The notes: generated from the letters alone by a model not told the origin. A stretch of 64,000 bases of DNA from Hyalella azteca (GCF_000764305.2 NW_025943851.1:62001-126000), one strand, 5' to 3'. Counted from the stretch's first letter, positions 13,389 through 23,438 are shown. A program made the numbers and translations.

Positions 13389-13574
13389 GTCACCAAAACA
13401 AAGAACTTTCTGAAGCAGGTTCTGCTGGAGACAGCGACGAGCTCTTGGAGGCTACTTAAAAGGACCGGTTCGATTGTCCGAGCTTCAATTGTATCCTGAC
13501 CGCGCGCTCTCTGCCTTGGTGTCGGAATGTAACGCTGCAAACTGATGAAGCCTGCCACGACTGTTGTCCGCCAG

Positions 13575-13880
13575 TAGAATTTTGTTTCACAGTTCCTTTG
13601 GGATTTTTTGTTTCGCCGTACATTGGGACTTTTTGTTTTGCCGTACGTTCGGACTTTTTGTTTCGCCGTACGTTGAGACTTTTTGTTTCGCCGTACGTTG
13701 GGACTGTTTGTTTCGCCGTACGTTGGGACTTTTTGTTTCGCCGTACGTTGGGACTTTTTGTTTCGCCGTACGTTGGGACTTTTTGTTTCGCCGTACGTTG
13801 GGACTTTTTGTTTCGCCGTACATTGTGACGTTTTGTTTCACTGTGCACTGGGACTTTTTGTTTCACCGTAGATTGGGACT
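13575..13880 (+). repeat. 25-bp minisatellite, about 12 units
   Basis: The consensus is GGGACTTTTTG followed by TTTCGCCGTACGTT. Phase is unbroken from 13600 to 13874 (11 units), with a degenerate unit before and a 6-base partial unit after. Central units are nearly identical; end units carry substitutions (CATT, CACT, GATT variants). Because 25 is not a multiple of 3, all three plus-strand frames encode the same 25-residue repeat in rotation and stay open. The long frames here on both strands are by-products of the repeat, not evidence of a gene. Confidence 0.9.
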
Positions 13881-14101
13881 AATAGTCATGTTGAGTTAAT
13901 GATCAACGGAAAAACCATTTATAAGATGAGAAAGGGATTTTAACAAATTATTTATTTCAGAGCTATGGAGGAGTTGGTAATTGATTTTTTGCTCAATCAA
14001 TGGACTTGAGGATACAAAGTTCTCTACATTGCCTGAAGCGACTATAGCAGGTGAATGAGACACCAATACGTTCAGAGATAAATATTAGCAAATAAAGCTA
14101 G

Positions 14102-14266
14102 TACCGGAGTGAGTATACCGGAGTAGTAGAGTGAGTACCGGAGTAGTATAGTGAGTACCGGAGTATTAGAGTGAGTACCGGAGTAGTATAGTGAGTACCG
14201 GAGTATTAGAGTGAGTACCGGAGTAGTAGAGTGAGTACTGGAGTAGTAGAGTGAGTACCGGAGTAG
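14102..14266 (+). repeat. 20-bp minisatellite, about 7.5 units
   Basis: Units of ACCGGAGTAGTAGAGTGAGT run in constant phase from 14117, preceded by a shortened unit and followed by a half unit. Neighbouring units alternate between AGTAGTATAG and AGTATTAGAG variants in the middle, hinting at duplication of two-unit blocks. Confidence 0.9.
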
Positions 14267-14988
14267 CTATGACGAGATAAGTGTAAAGATCTTTTATGTT
14301 AATTCCATAGCAGCTCTGCTGCTGTTGGTATTATTACTATCTACTCATTACGAAGTCGAAACCTATATAGACCATCTGCCGTGACAGAAATGCATGGATT
14401 AGTAGATTATTTATCCATAATATCATACTCCACCGATGCATCAACTGGCATTTTCCACCCTCCACCCCCTTCTACTGTAAATTAGGATCGTCCTCGATCT
14501 GAATAGAAGAAGCGAACTTTGAACGGTGATCGAGAGCGATTTTCCTGAAATTATTTGTATTACAGAAACACTGACAAAAATCGTGGTAGGAAGATTGTAC
14601 AGGTTATGTTAAAATAGACAGGTTCTGATGGTGTTCAGAACTTAGGTGAAGATCAGTGCACAGAGGAGGTGTATGGTGGTGCATACCACTAGGAAAGTAT
14701 GGAAAAACAAGAGGTGGCACAGAATGACTAGAAAGAGCAAGGAGAAATGGAAAAGTCAAGAGGAGGCTGAAGAATTTACATAATTTTGTTTATTGGAGGT
14801 GTGTGGGGTTTAGTCGGGAAGGGGAGGAGAAAACCGGGGTTTTGGAAGGTTTGCAGGAGGAGTGATGAGAGGGTTGTGGTTCTATGTTTACAGTGTATAA
14901 ACATCTTGTTTTTAATAATACACGCGTTTCCTTTTTTCATTTTTTAACTTCTTACTCTTTTCATTAAGGATTGGTGGGGAAAGGATGA
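14267..14988. other. Non-coding stretch, purine-rich
   Basis: From about 14590 to 14880 the plus strand is purine-rich (AAGAGGTGG, AGAAATGGAAAAG, GGGGAGGAG), with no usable reading frame. No element boundaries are visible. Confidence 0.4.
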
Positions 14989-15070
14989 TGATGGTGACGG
15001 TGGTCACCATCAACAACAACCCATCAACACCAGGAACAAACTGCTCCTGGGCGAGTTCATTCAAGAACTC
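14989..15070. other. Three consecutive perfect stem-loops
   Basis: Stem 1 pairs 14989-14998 with 15003-15012 (10 bp, GATGGTGAC/GTCACCATC core, 4-base loop). Stem 2 pairs CCAGGA (15030-15035) with TCCTGG (15045-15050). Stem 3 pairs GAGTTC (15053-15058) with GAACTC (15065-15070). The stems do not overlap and cover 82 bases. This could be a structured RNA or chance plus microsatellite-like GATGATG/CAACAACAAC sequence. I recognise no RNA family. Confidence 0.35.
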
Positions 15071-15551
15071 ACAACCAGGGTGCAGATTGCTCGATGTGCA
15101 TTTGGCAGTGGTGTGTGGGGTTAGTGGTTACGTGTCCAGTGATAGAGGTGGAGGATCTAGTATTCTTTAAAATTATCCTATTCTATTCTACCAGAACATT
15201 CGTTGTAGCGCTGTCTCCTTGCTACGCTTCTCAACGCAACTGACCCAACGGCAGATCTGCGCAGCGGTTGTCAGCTGTTGCTTCTTCGTTGATACGCGGT
15301 ACCTACTTGTTTTCACAATAATTAAGTAAAGAGAAAATTTTCAAACAAAATATTGATTCGTGAGTCTCATTTCATTATTCTTTAATTACATTTCAAGTTT
15401 TATTTAGCGATTTCAATTAGAAGTTTACCAGAAAATGTCCAGAGCGAGCAATCATTAGATAGATTTATAGTTAGACGGTGGAGCTAATTTTTCCCGCTAA
15501 ATGTGTTGGAAATACGCTAGATCTAACTAAGAGAAGCTATGTTGGCAACTC
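15071..15551. other. Non-coding stretch
   Basis: No gene or repeat is recognised. A GC-richer patch at 15205-15305 has no persistent reading frame. Confidence 0.4.
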
Positions 15552-15695
15552 TTAATCTGCAATACCCTTGACAATATTGACAATATCGATGAGGTCTACC
15601 ACAATCTCATTAAGCTTGCTGATAGCATCACCTACGTTCTTTGCATCACGTTCAAGCCAGATAGCATCTAACGTTTGATGATAAATATTCACATT
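15552..15695 (-). pseudogene. Coding-like 3' end of an unrecognised gene, cut by the LINE tail
   Basis: On the minus strand a 47-codon frame runs from the LINE's A/T tail to a TAA stop at 15552-15554. It looks like real coding sequence: mixed, mostly charged and aliphatic residues, third-position variation, and an amphipathic helical pattern (AIWLERDAKNVGDAI, then KLNEIVVDLIDIV). It has no ATG of its own, and the frame closes inside the LINE tail, so the upstream part is missing or displaced. It probably belonged to a gene into which the LINE inserted; candidate remnants lie beyond the LINE's other end on the same strand. The W-L-x-R-D helical pattern occurs in several helical protein families, so I assign no function. 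Chance is possible at this length. Confidence 0.4.
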
Positions 15696-15719
15696 TTATT
15701 ATTATTATTATTCTTTATT
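15695..15719 (-). terminator. LINE polyadenylation signal and (AAT)n 3' tail
   Basis: On the minus strand AATAAA (15714-15719) is followed by a run of AAT units ending in AAAAT near 15695. A short simple-repeat tail rather than a long poly(A) is typical of CR1-like and some other LINE groups. It fixes the 3' end of the element. Confidence 0.75.
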
Positions 15720-15931
15720 CACAGAGGAGCAGACAAAAAATATACATAACAAGAGACCATCGAAAATTTAAAGAAAAAAATACAAAATGCTTCCTTGTGA
15801 ATGCCTATATAAGCTAAAAAGCTTCACAGGCGACATAGGTGAAATTACTCTCAATAGAACAATAACATGAATGATATTGAGATAAGTCAATAGGGAACAG
15901 AAAGTGCCTAAAGTAAAAACATCCTTATAAA

Positions 15932-17497
15932 CTAGATGCATAGGTTAAAAATGTACGCTAAAACTGGAGCTACGGTGTCAGCTACAAGAGACAATATTCT
16001 TGGCTGAAAGTCATCAATCTGAAGTCGCTTGCCCTGGCACAGTCGCAAGATATTTTTTATTTCGAGTTCAGAGGTTGGCAAAAGGAAACAGGATGCCTCG
16101 AAGAAAGGAATATCTTGCGCCATATCATTGTTCACAGGTCCTAGGTTGTTGGTAATGCTATCAGCAACAGAGATAAAATAATTATTGAATTCGGTTGCTG
16201 CGTCAATGCCAGAAATGAGCTTATTGTGTTTAGACAATTCAATTGGTTTATTCGCAACATTTTTGTCCAGCATGGAATTAACAATTTTCCATAAAACCCT
16301 TGAATCATCAGACTCCCGCATAATCTTAGCCGAGTAGTATAGCCTCTTAACAGTCCTAATTAGGGTGTTTAGGACATTCCGGTAGGTAATGTACGATCGA
16401 TGAAGAATGACGCCAGAACGGGAAAGCTTCAGAAGTTCATGTTTCTTCCTAATGGCCGACTTAATCTCAGCAGTTAACCAAGGAGGCCTTGCTTTTCTTA
16501 CAGATATAAACTTCACAGGAAAGGAATCGTTATAAATTTTAGAGAGCTCAGATATAAAAGAGTGCATTGGTAAGTTGGGATCATTAATATTTGACAAAAT
16601 TTCCGATGGGAAGAATCGCATTTTCTCCTTAAACTGTTGAATATTGTTATCATTAATTAAGCGAATCTTTTTCAGAGGTGGAGCGAAAGATAAACCGAAA
16701 TCAACGTAAAAGAACGACATCAAATGATCAGACAAGTCACAGTCAATTACAGCTGATTCGGGATTAGATCCAAAGGAAAAATTGCACCAAATGTGATCCA
16801 ATAACGAGTACGGGGTAATAGAATTTTGAGGGGAAATTCTAGTTGGTTTGGTTATGACCGGATAAAAATTATTGGACAGCATGTGATTAATGAAGTTATT
16901 AGTTGAGCATAAATTAAGAGGGTTGTATAGGTTTATATTGAAGTCCCCACATACTATTGATTTACTAGTTCCCTTCAATTTTGAAAGAACCTCGACTGTG
17001 AACAACTCGTTGAAGGTTCGTATACTGTTAGATGGAGGTCTATAAATGCAATAAACAGAAAGCTCAAAAGTGGGTAAGCTAACACAAAGATTCAATAGTT
17101 CATATTCACTTTTCACCCAAGTGAACTCATCATTTACCCTAGCGCTGAACTTGTCGTCTACGTAAGCCGTAATACCTCCCCCATGATTGTTGCGATAAAT
17201 GCTATACCTGGAATAACCTGAAATATTAAACAATTGATCGGAATTTGGATTTAGCCAGGTTTCTGTAACTAAAATTAGAGTAAATTTAAATTTCACTGTG
17301 CTGAGGAATATTAATAATTGATCAAAATTTTTTCGCATACTCCTAATGTTAACACAAACAAGAGAAAACGATTCATTGTTAAAACTACTGGCACGGATTA
17401 AAAAAGCATCGCTGTCATAGATTTCACAATTGATATCGGGAATATCATCCACAGAAAAATCCCTTAGAGATACATCAGGATAAGTAATTTTGGCCAT
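15932..17497 (-). pseudogene. LINE ORF2: complete APE endonuclease, RT missing
   Basis: The 521-residue frame begins at an ATG (MAKITYPDVS). ORF2 proteins of LINEs nick target DNA with the endonuclease and prime reverse transcription there. The whole endonuclease catalytic set is visible: N50 in NIRSM, E79 in TETW, GGG at 106-108, Y152 in YRPP, D185/N187 in GDFN, D234 in LLDHIW, and S256-D257-H258. The later part (about 280-480) is the usual linker. The frame reaches the block that introduces the RT (IDDFQPRIL, then VAPVLAYIFNL, about 486-519) and ends two residues later in TAG. None of the RT motifs follow, such as the catalytic F/Y-x-D-D box. Sequence after the stop is 3' UTR-like. The endonuclease shows no frameshift or stop, so either the deletion is recent or this module was kept intact. 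It cannot retrotranspose by itself. Confidence 0.9.
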
Positions 17498-17546
17498 CGT
17501 TGTGAAGTTGTTAAAATTATGGACAATATGATGGCTCTAAATGGTA

Positions 17547-18566
17547 TCAGGCATTTGAAACAGCGAGAGACTCCTCGAATTTCACCAGGTCACACTCGGA
17601 GTTTATGAATGAAACCCTATTGCTCGACCTAGTCTTAGCACACACTTGTCCATGCCATGCGTAAACTCTTTCGATAGAATTGTTGGATCTCTTTAAAATT
17701 CTTAGCTTGAATAGGAGAGCAGCACGTATTTTAGTTAAATATTCATTGACAAATAGATTTTCAGGCTTCATCCTCTTCACAGCTTTCAGAATTCGGTTCC
17801 TAGCCTCGTTGGTAATGAAGGACACTCGTAGATGTTTAACATCCTTCCCAATGACGACCACGGCCTCGATGTCAGCGACACGAAGAGTTTCCACGCCATA
17901 TTCATTCATCTTGTCAACAAATTTCTGCTTGAGACGCTCGGTATTCCCAACCGCCTCAGCGCCATTCCCAGTAGTGGAGACGAGAGAAGAATCAACAATT
18001 GTCTGCACAACACTACCTTGGCAAGCCATTACCTTTGCAAGCGAGTCCTGTTCAATGGAATCCATGCGTTTCTCAAGACGCAACATGGACGGGCCAACAA
18101 GATTAGCATCATCAAATTATTCATCATTACTTGGGACATTTGAAACGTTGCCTGAGGCAGCAGGGCGGGGCCCAGTAATGGATACCACAGGTGAGGGTAT
18201 GCCGCGTGAGACTACATCAGAGTAACTTGGTACGGAGGCCTGTTTTTCAACAAGATGGTCAAAGTCGCATTTAAGTTTGGAGTGCATAGAGACAAGGTTT
18301 TCAATATTAATTAACATTTTAACATTTAGAGAATAAATGGCGTCCATGACTTTAATTACCTTGTCCAAGCTTTGAACATTAGGAGTGGCAACATTGGCTG
18401 ATCTAGCAGATCTACCCACTTTCTTCTTCTCAGGACTGAAGTTCTTCAGAAAGGACAGCATTTTGTTGACTTTCTCCAGGTCTTCCCTCATCGATACACT
18501 GCCAACCCTACCGGATGACTCCGAGGAGGTAGAACTTGTTTCACTTTCAGCATCACTTGCCATCAC
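17547..18566 (-). pseudogene. LINE ORF1 (RNA-binding/chaperone protein), one in-frame stop
   Basis: ORF1 proteins coat the LINE RNA in a ribonucleoprotein. The frame starts at ATG 18564-18566 (MMASDAESET), runs 149 codons, meets one TAA at 18117-18119, and continues in exactly the same frame through 10 more codons and a 179-codon ATG frame to its final stop at 17547, with no indel. Without that stop it would be about 339 codons, a normal ORF1 length. The first part is Ser/Glu/Lys-rich with heptad-like segments (LEKVNKMLSFLKNF; VDHL-type leucine spacing near 85-125) that could be a coiled coil. The second part ends in a domain like the C-terminal FP-type domain seen in many arthropod LINE ORF1 proteins (LFVNEYLT, then VYAWHGQVCAKT). 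No CCHC zinc knuckle is seen. ORF2 follows after 49 bases in another frame. Confidence 0.8.
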
Positions 18567-18598
18567 TTCAACAGTTTTCGTGAACTAAAAGATTTAAT

Positions 18599-18632
18599 CT
18601 CATCAGTGGCATCGTAAGATGCTACTGATGAG
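18599..18632 (-). promoter_or_regulatory. 15-bp hairpin in LINE 5' leader with Inr-like TCAGT
   Basis: Bases 18599-18613 and 18618-18632 are reverse complements except for one wobble pair, with a 4-base loop (GTAA). On the element's strand the outer arm contains TCAGT, the core of the arthropod initiator. GATTA, four of five matches to the downstream promoter element, lies at the right spacing (+28 to +32) if transcription starts at that A. This could be the internal promoter and true 5' end of the LINE. The hairpin is clear; the promoter role is inference. Confidence 0.5.
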
Positions 18633-18856
18633 CGTCTGATTCTATTTTACGTTGAGTTATTGAATGAGCGTTTAACTTTCTGGAAATGTAAACACAACAA
18701 TGGCAACATGTACGAAAATGTTCCTATTGAATTTATCAAGCTTACATTTACATGACATTTTAGAGACATTAATTTTAAATAAATAGATAGAAACTGAATA
18801 ATTTAAATCCAAGTTATAAGTAATTGGATCTAATTTATGAACAAAACTGACATAAG

Positions 18857-19221
18857 TTAGTAGAAAACAATAAGGTTCTCTATCGTTGGAAGACTCGGCT
18901 CTAAATTGCAGTTGGTAGTGGGCCTTGACATCATAACGAAATTCATTGCATGGATCATTGCCCCACCGCATCGTTCAATGCTATACGTGCCCAATTTCAT
19001 GTTAAAAAGCATCAACGATATCCTTGCACTGATAAGGACAGCTTTCCGTGGTTTGTCTCGAGCTATAACGAGAAAGTACAGCAACTCCGACTATCCGACT
19101 GAGGCTTGTTCAATAGAATTTAGACCAGAAACTATAGTCTCCTTCAGCTTGTTGTTAAACTTAGACCACCATTCTGCTATCTCAAGTAATTTTCTTCATT
19201 CAGTGGTATTTTTGTCGACAT
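18857..19221 (-). pseudogene. Coding-like remnants upstream of the LINE, unrecognised, frameshifted
   Basis: On the minus strand an ATG at 19219-19221 opens a short frame beginning MSTKIPLNEE. After about one base of shift a second stretch reads EIAEWWSKFNNKLKET and continues to a stop at 19091-19093. Then other frames stay open in turn: one includes CKDIVDAF, a stop, and HEIGHV; another runs from about 19084 to 18857 without a stop. The mix of stops and frame changes suggests a decayed coding sequence on the LINE's strand. A HEIGH string fits a zinc-metalloprotease HExxH pattern, but it sits between stops and a single match is weak. I do not recognise the protein. It may be the 5' part of the gene whose 3' end lies at 15552-15695. 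Confidence 0.25.
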
Positions 19222-20031
19222 TTCTATGATAACAACTGTACGTAAACAGGTTACGGAGCTGGAGCCGATATTGCATATTCGGAAAATAGCAAATACTTCC
19301 ATCGACAGTTTTCTTCCCGGTCAGAAGAAAATAGAGGTAGCAGCCATAACTTAACTATTTATATACACTGCATCTATAAAATTCCTGTGATTCCGTTGAG
19401 TCATTTGAATTTCATTAAAAATGTAATTTTCATCGCACTATTTTGTTTTCTTTTTATTCTATTGTTATTGTAACTGAGCATGTGAAAGAACGGCATATAA
19501 AGTATAAGTATCCTGATGAATCCTTTCCACAGTCACATTTCTATCACATGTTGCACAATGGTCAACACTCTACGGACATTTGTCTAACTATTTAAGTATA
19601 TATGTTTTGACAATCTGGTTTAACCCGTAACTCCCCTACTAAGTTCCTAGTATCAGGCTCAACATGAAAAATTGAGATAGTCCAATATATTACAGGCTTG
19701 AAAATAATGTCACCCACAGAAATAATTTGGGGAAATTATGCTGTAAAAATTAATTAGTTTACACTGAAGGATTTCCCCCCAAATCAACATGAATACATGA
19801 TTACAAATTGTGTAGTCAAACCGATAAATATAAACCTCCGATGCCTAAATTATCAATTACATGAGAATAATTAGTATTTAATGATAATAAGAGTTACATT
19901 ACATAGATATCATAAATGGTAATGATAACTAGTATTTCAATATGATGAGGTGAATTGCTGTTAACAAGTGTGAGTAATACATTTTAAATTAAGCAAATCG
20001 AAAAAATATCTTGCTAATACACTCGGCATGC
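19222..20031. other. Non-coding AT-rich stretch
   Basis: No gene, tandem array or element ends are recognised. Confidence 0.45.
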
Positions 20032-20173
20032 CACATTATTGAGCAAGATCCACTGATCCATTGATATTGATATGTTATATCAGCAATAATTCATGCATAA
20101 CCTGTGGAAATAAATCTTACATTCGCTGGCAGCGACAATCGATCTTAATATCGGTAGCCTATTGATGGAATCT
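20032..20173 (+). repeat. Dispersed repeat, copy B
   Basis: Second copy of the repeat at 11407-11591. It keeps CACATTATTGAGC, AAATAAATCTTACAT, CAGCGACAATCGAT and ATTGATGGAAT in the same order, but is about 40 bases shorter in the middle. It carries no coding potential. Confidence 0.5.
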
Positions 20174-22730
20174 ACGCTTACTACCAAAAACCGGAATCTG
20201 CTTAATTCGGAAAAAATAATTTCTAAGAGATGATTCAGCATCGGTGACCACACATGGTCAGGTTTAAGTCCGGTTCAAGTCTAAATGGTGGGATATAATA
20301 CTAGGGAAATCCCCAACAAATATTTATTTAAATGACTGGCACACAGATAGTTCATGAACCTAAATGCTGCTACGATCAAACATCTATACATTAGCTTCTA
20401 TAGTTCAAATTTCAAGGTTGAATATATTGAAGTGTATTCACTTAGTCTAAGGTTTGATAAACTAAAAGAGCGAATGAAACCGCGGCCGGTCAGTCTGACT
20501 TCGGCCGAACAAGTGCTGGCGTAGGCGCGATCAGCAGACGTCGGTTACGCCGCTGCCCGTGGTCACGTCTAGGGTACAATTTATCACGGGTCGAATATCG
20601 TTTCAGACACTTACATTTAAAATTTCCCATTCTGGATTTTTGGCATATATTTGAGGCGATTGGAACTATCGCATGAAATGATAAAATAACATTTTTACAA
20701 TATATATTTGTTAAAATAAACATTGATCACTACAAAATGTTGAAAATGTTTGATTTGTTTTTCATTTCATTGATGGTAAGAACAAAATTCAGTAAAATGA
20801 ACGCAATTAAGCGATGAGGCAAATTTTAATTTCAATTCGTTCTTAAAAATTAAGAATTTTTTTCCAGCAACGCATTCCAGCTGAGGGGTTATTTAGAAGA
20901 TGAAATTCGTACAGAAAGACGTACTCCTATGAGAAGCTTAGATAGTCCATTGGGATTCACCAGGGCTTGGAAGCTGCAAGGGGAAGGCGGGGAATGGCAT
21001 TCAGGCCGTGATTTATTTCATGCATTTATTGATGAGGGAAACTGAGGGACCAGACTGGTCCCCTCATTGAGCTTTGATGGGTCAAATGAGACGCTCCGGC
21101 CCAAGCTTGTTTCTTCGCTCCTGATTGACCTGTCGGGGCTGGATGAAGCATGGAGACATTAATGGTGAGTGCTCCTTTCAAATATTTTTAACAGATATGA
21201 CTGAAAAAAACACATGCACTGTCAGCTTTTACGTCCACTTTTTGCTTAGCTAGATGCTCGTAAATCAATATTAAAATTTGGTTTTCGAGCACAATGCCTA
21301 TTCCATCAAATGACAGATGTTATGAGGTCAATTACTTCTCTTGATTCTACGTCATGTTAGTACATTAACGAGTAAACCGAACAAAATTAATGTCACAATA
21401 TGTCACTGAATCATTCTCTTTGTTGTATGCCAGGAATTCGTTAATGCGAGACAGCGCGACTCAATCGTACACTTCGTGTTTGTACAACGACAACAAAGCC
21501 GTCGTTTGGTCGGGCTGATTGCTTCGCGTCGGTTATTGTGAAGCAGTTATACCGTTTTCAAAAGGTTTCATCGATCGTGTGGACATGAGCTAAATGTTGG
21601 ATTGTGTCGGGGGCTCAAAACTTTGCATCATCGAAACTTTAGAGGCGCCCAATATTGACAAATGCGTGTAAAATTCTTGCTCATAATGAGTTGTCAGGAG
21701 TGCTTGCTTGTCCCAAAGCATTCACGATCCGAACTTGGGATTGGTCACCACATTTTTTAGGAATAATAAGAAAAATACAATCCCTTTCTTTCAAGTTAAA
21801 TTAGTTTGGGAAAATCAGACGACCCAGGTGTCAAGCTGTAATGAGTTCAATTCCGATACCCTGGACATTATTTTTGAATTCTTTGATAAAACCCAAGAAT
21901 TTGTTTGTCAGCATATGATAAGTTTTCTCTTTGATTGTTGAACAAATTCAAATATGTTCTTAAAGTTTTTATAATTTATTTTAATTTCCAATTTGACTAC
22001 AGGTTAATTCACAAGTTTGCTCGCTGATGTCTTTGATCTAATTACTTTGTCTTCATCTGTGAATCAGTCCTAATCAATTTTAAAATATTCTCTCCTTATA
22101 TTCAGAACTGCCAATAGCTGTAGCTGAATGCACCAGTCAAAGTTATTTGTGACTCTTCTCCCTACCATTTTCAGTGAAAGAATAGCGAATTAACTAAGGA
22201 AAAATCGGCAAAGAATAATCATTATCTTAGATAATAATTAATAAATACGTATATCCGATTTGAAACCTTTAATTTTAATTAAGATAAGAATTGAGGTTCA
22301 CGGCCTCCGACCGCTCATCTGAACTCCCGCAACAAATGAGTCATCAGAAACCCTTGACAGCTGCGATCAACGGAATCATCCGTGTTGATTGTCCTTTAAT
22401 ATACGGCCGGAGAACTGCCGAGTCTTCTCTATTGATTTTATGTAGCGTTTTTTGTTCTAAATTTTCTACTAAAGGATTATTAGTCTCGTAAACAAGAAAT
22501 ATAAATTGACCAATAGCGAAGCGGAATAAATGTTGAATTGTATATTTATATAAATGAGCACCCTGAACATTAGCTATGCCCAAAAAAATCAGGGATGGAA
22601 TCAATCAATCATTCCAAAATTGAAACGACATGACGATGTCGAGCAACTCAAGACAACGTTAGAACTGAATTATACTTGTTCTCGTACCATAATTATAGAT
22701 CGAGCAACTATGCGTCTGAAAAAGTTTTTG
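20174..22730. other. Non-coding stretch with small GC-rich patches
   Basis: GC-richer patches at 20480-20580, 20940-21150 and 21430-21560 carry no convincing frame. The 90-codon ATG frame at 22554-22826 runs from unique sequence into the long inverted repeat and resembles no known protein, so I do not call it a gene. Confidence 0.45.
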
Positions 22731-22787
22731 AAGGAATTGAAAAGCAAAGAAAACACCAAGCAAATTCACCATATCGATATTGAAAAC

Positions 22788-22813
22788 GTTTCGGAGTCCA
22801 GCTCCATCATCAG
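22788..22813 (-). ncRNA. Hammerhead-ribozyme-like core, left arm
   Basis: On the minus strand CTGATGA is followed by T, GGAG, a 5-base loop CTGGA, CTCC and GAAAC. This matches the conserved CUGANGA and GAAA boxes flanking a stem II, but an extra U sits between the first box and stem II. No clear stem III and cleavage triplet could be drawn, so it may be a degenerate copy or a coincidental motif. Confidence 0.3.
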
Positions 22814-23141
22814 TTCGAAAAACTAAAAATGAATAAAATCATGTTATAAGTCAATATTCTAAGACACATAAAACCTAAACAAGACCTAACATTATATCGA
22901 AAAACAGGACTGGATTGGAACAACTTAATCCTATGGGTCACGAAAAGAATATAAAAGCCTAGCGATTCAATATTTCCAGATTATATGAACTAAACGCATT
23001 ATTGAAACACGGTTTTCGTTTGAAGATATATAGAGACTCCAAAATTCTCAAATCCGAGCAACCAAAAGTGGAACCGAGTTTCCTGAAATCAGTCTCAGTT
23101 ACAGCCACGTCGCACTGTAGATATCTCCACTCCTCGAGTAT

Positions 23142-23164
23142 CCTGAAATCCTGTGGATTTCAGG
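23142..23164. repeat. Perfect 10-bp hairpin at the centre of the long inverted repeat
   Basis: CCTGAAATCC (23142-23151) pairs with GGATTTCAGG (23155-23164) across TGT. Pairing continues outward through a T-G wobble to GAGTA/TACTC. A second copy of the left half (GAGTTTCCTGAAATC) ends at 23090, so the centre carries a small duplication. It would form the apex of the hairpin. Confidence 0.8.
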
Positions 23165-23438
23165 GTACTCGGTTCCACTTCTGACTGCTAGGATTTGAGA
23201 ATTTTGGAATCTCTACATATCTTCAAACAAAAAACGTATCTCAATAATGCGTTTAGTTCATATAATCTTGAAATAACGAATCGCTAGGTTTTTATACCTA
23301 TTCTTTTCGTGACCCCTAGGACTAAGTTGTTCCAATTGAGTCCTGTCTTTCGATATAATGTAAGGTCTTGTTTAGGTTTTATGTCTGTTTTAGAATTTTG
23401 ACTTATAATACGATTTTATTCATTTTTAGTTTTTTGAC

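Larger units (their letters stand above)
15695..18632 (-). mobile_element. Non-LTR retrotransposon (LINE, CR1/jockey-like), RT-deleted
   Basis: Read on the minus strand, the element has a short 5' leader with a hairpin, ORF1 (one in-frame stop), a 49-base spacer, an ORF2 that encodes a full APE-type endonuclease but stops at the threshold of the reverse transcriptase, about 240 bases of 3' untranslated sequence, an AATAAA signal and an (AAT)n-type 3' tail. A full-length relative would have at least 1.2-1.5 kb more of RT-coding sequence. Loss of the middle with both ends kept is unusual, because dead LINE copies are normally 5'-truncated. The two-ORF layout, endonuclease motifs, FP-like ORF1 end and simple-repeat tail suggest the CR1/jockey assemblage; the exact clade is not resolved. 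I could not find a convincing target-site duplication, so the 5' limit is approximate. Confidence 0.85.

Noticed and set aside
13456..13899. Several overlapping long frames on both strands
   Set aside because: They are generated by the 25-bp minisatellite lacking stop codons, not by gene content.
17680..18225. 181-codon plus-strand frame over LINE ORF1
   Set aside because: It is the antisense shadow of ORF1; the minus-strand product has recognisable LINE ORF1 features and the plus product has none.
18618..18650. Hammerhead-like CTGATGA...GAAAAC on the LINE's strand near its 5' end
   Set aside because: The sequence between the boxes does not form a stem II adjoining both boxes, so the match is only two short words.
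22554..22826. 90-codon ATG frame with lysine-rich middle
   Set aside because: It crosses from unique sequence into the arm of the inverted repeat, and the arm's other copy has no matching frame.
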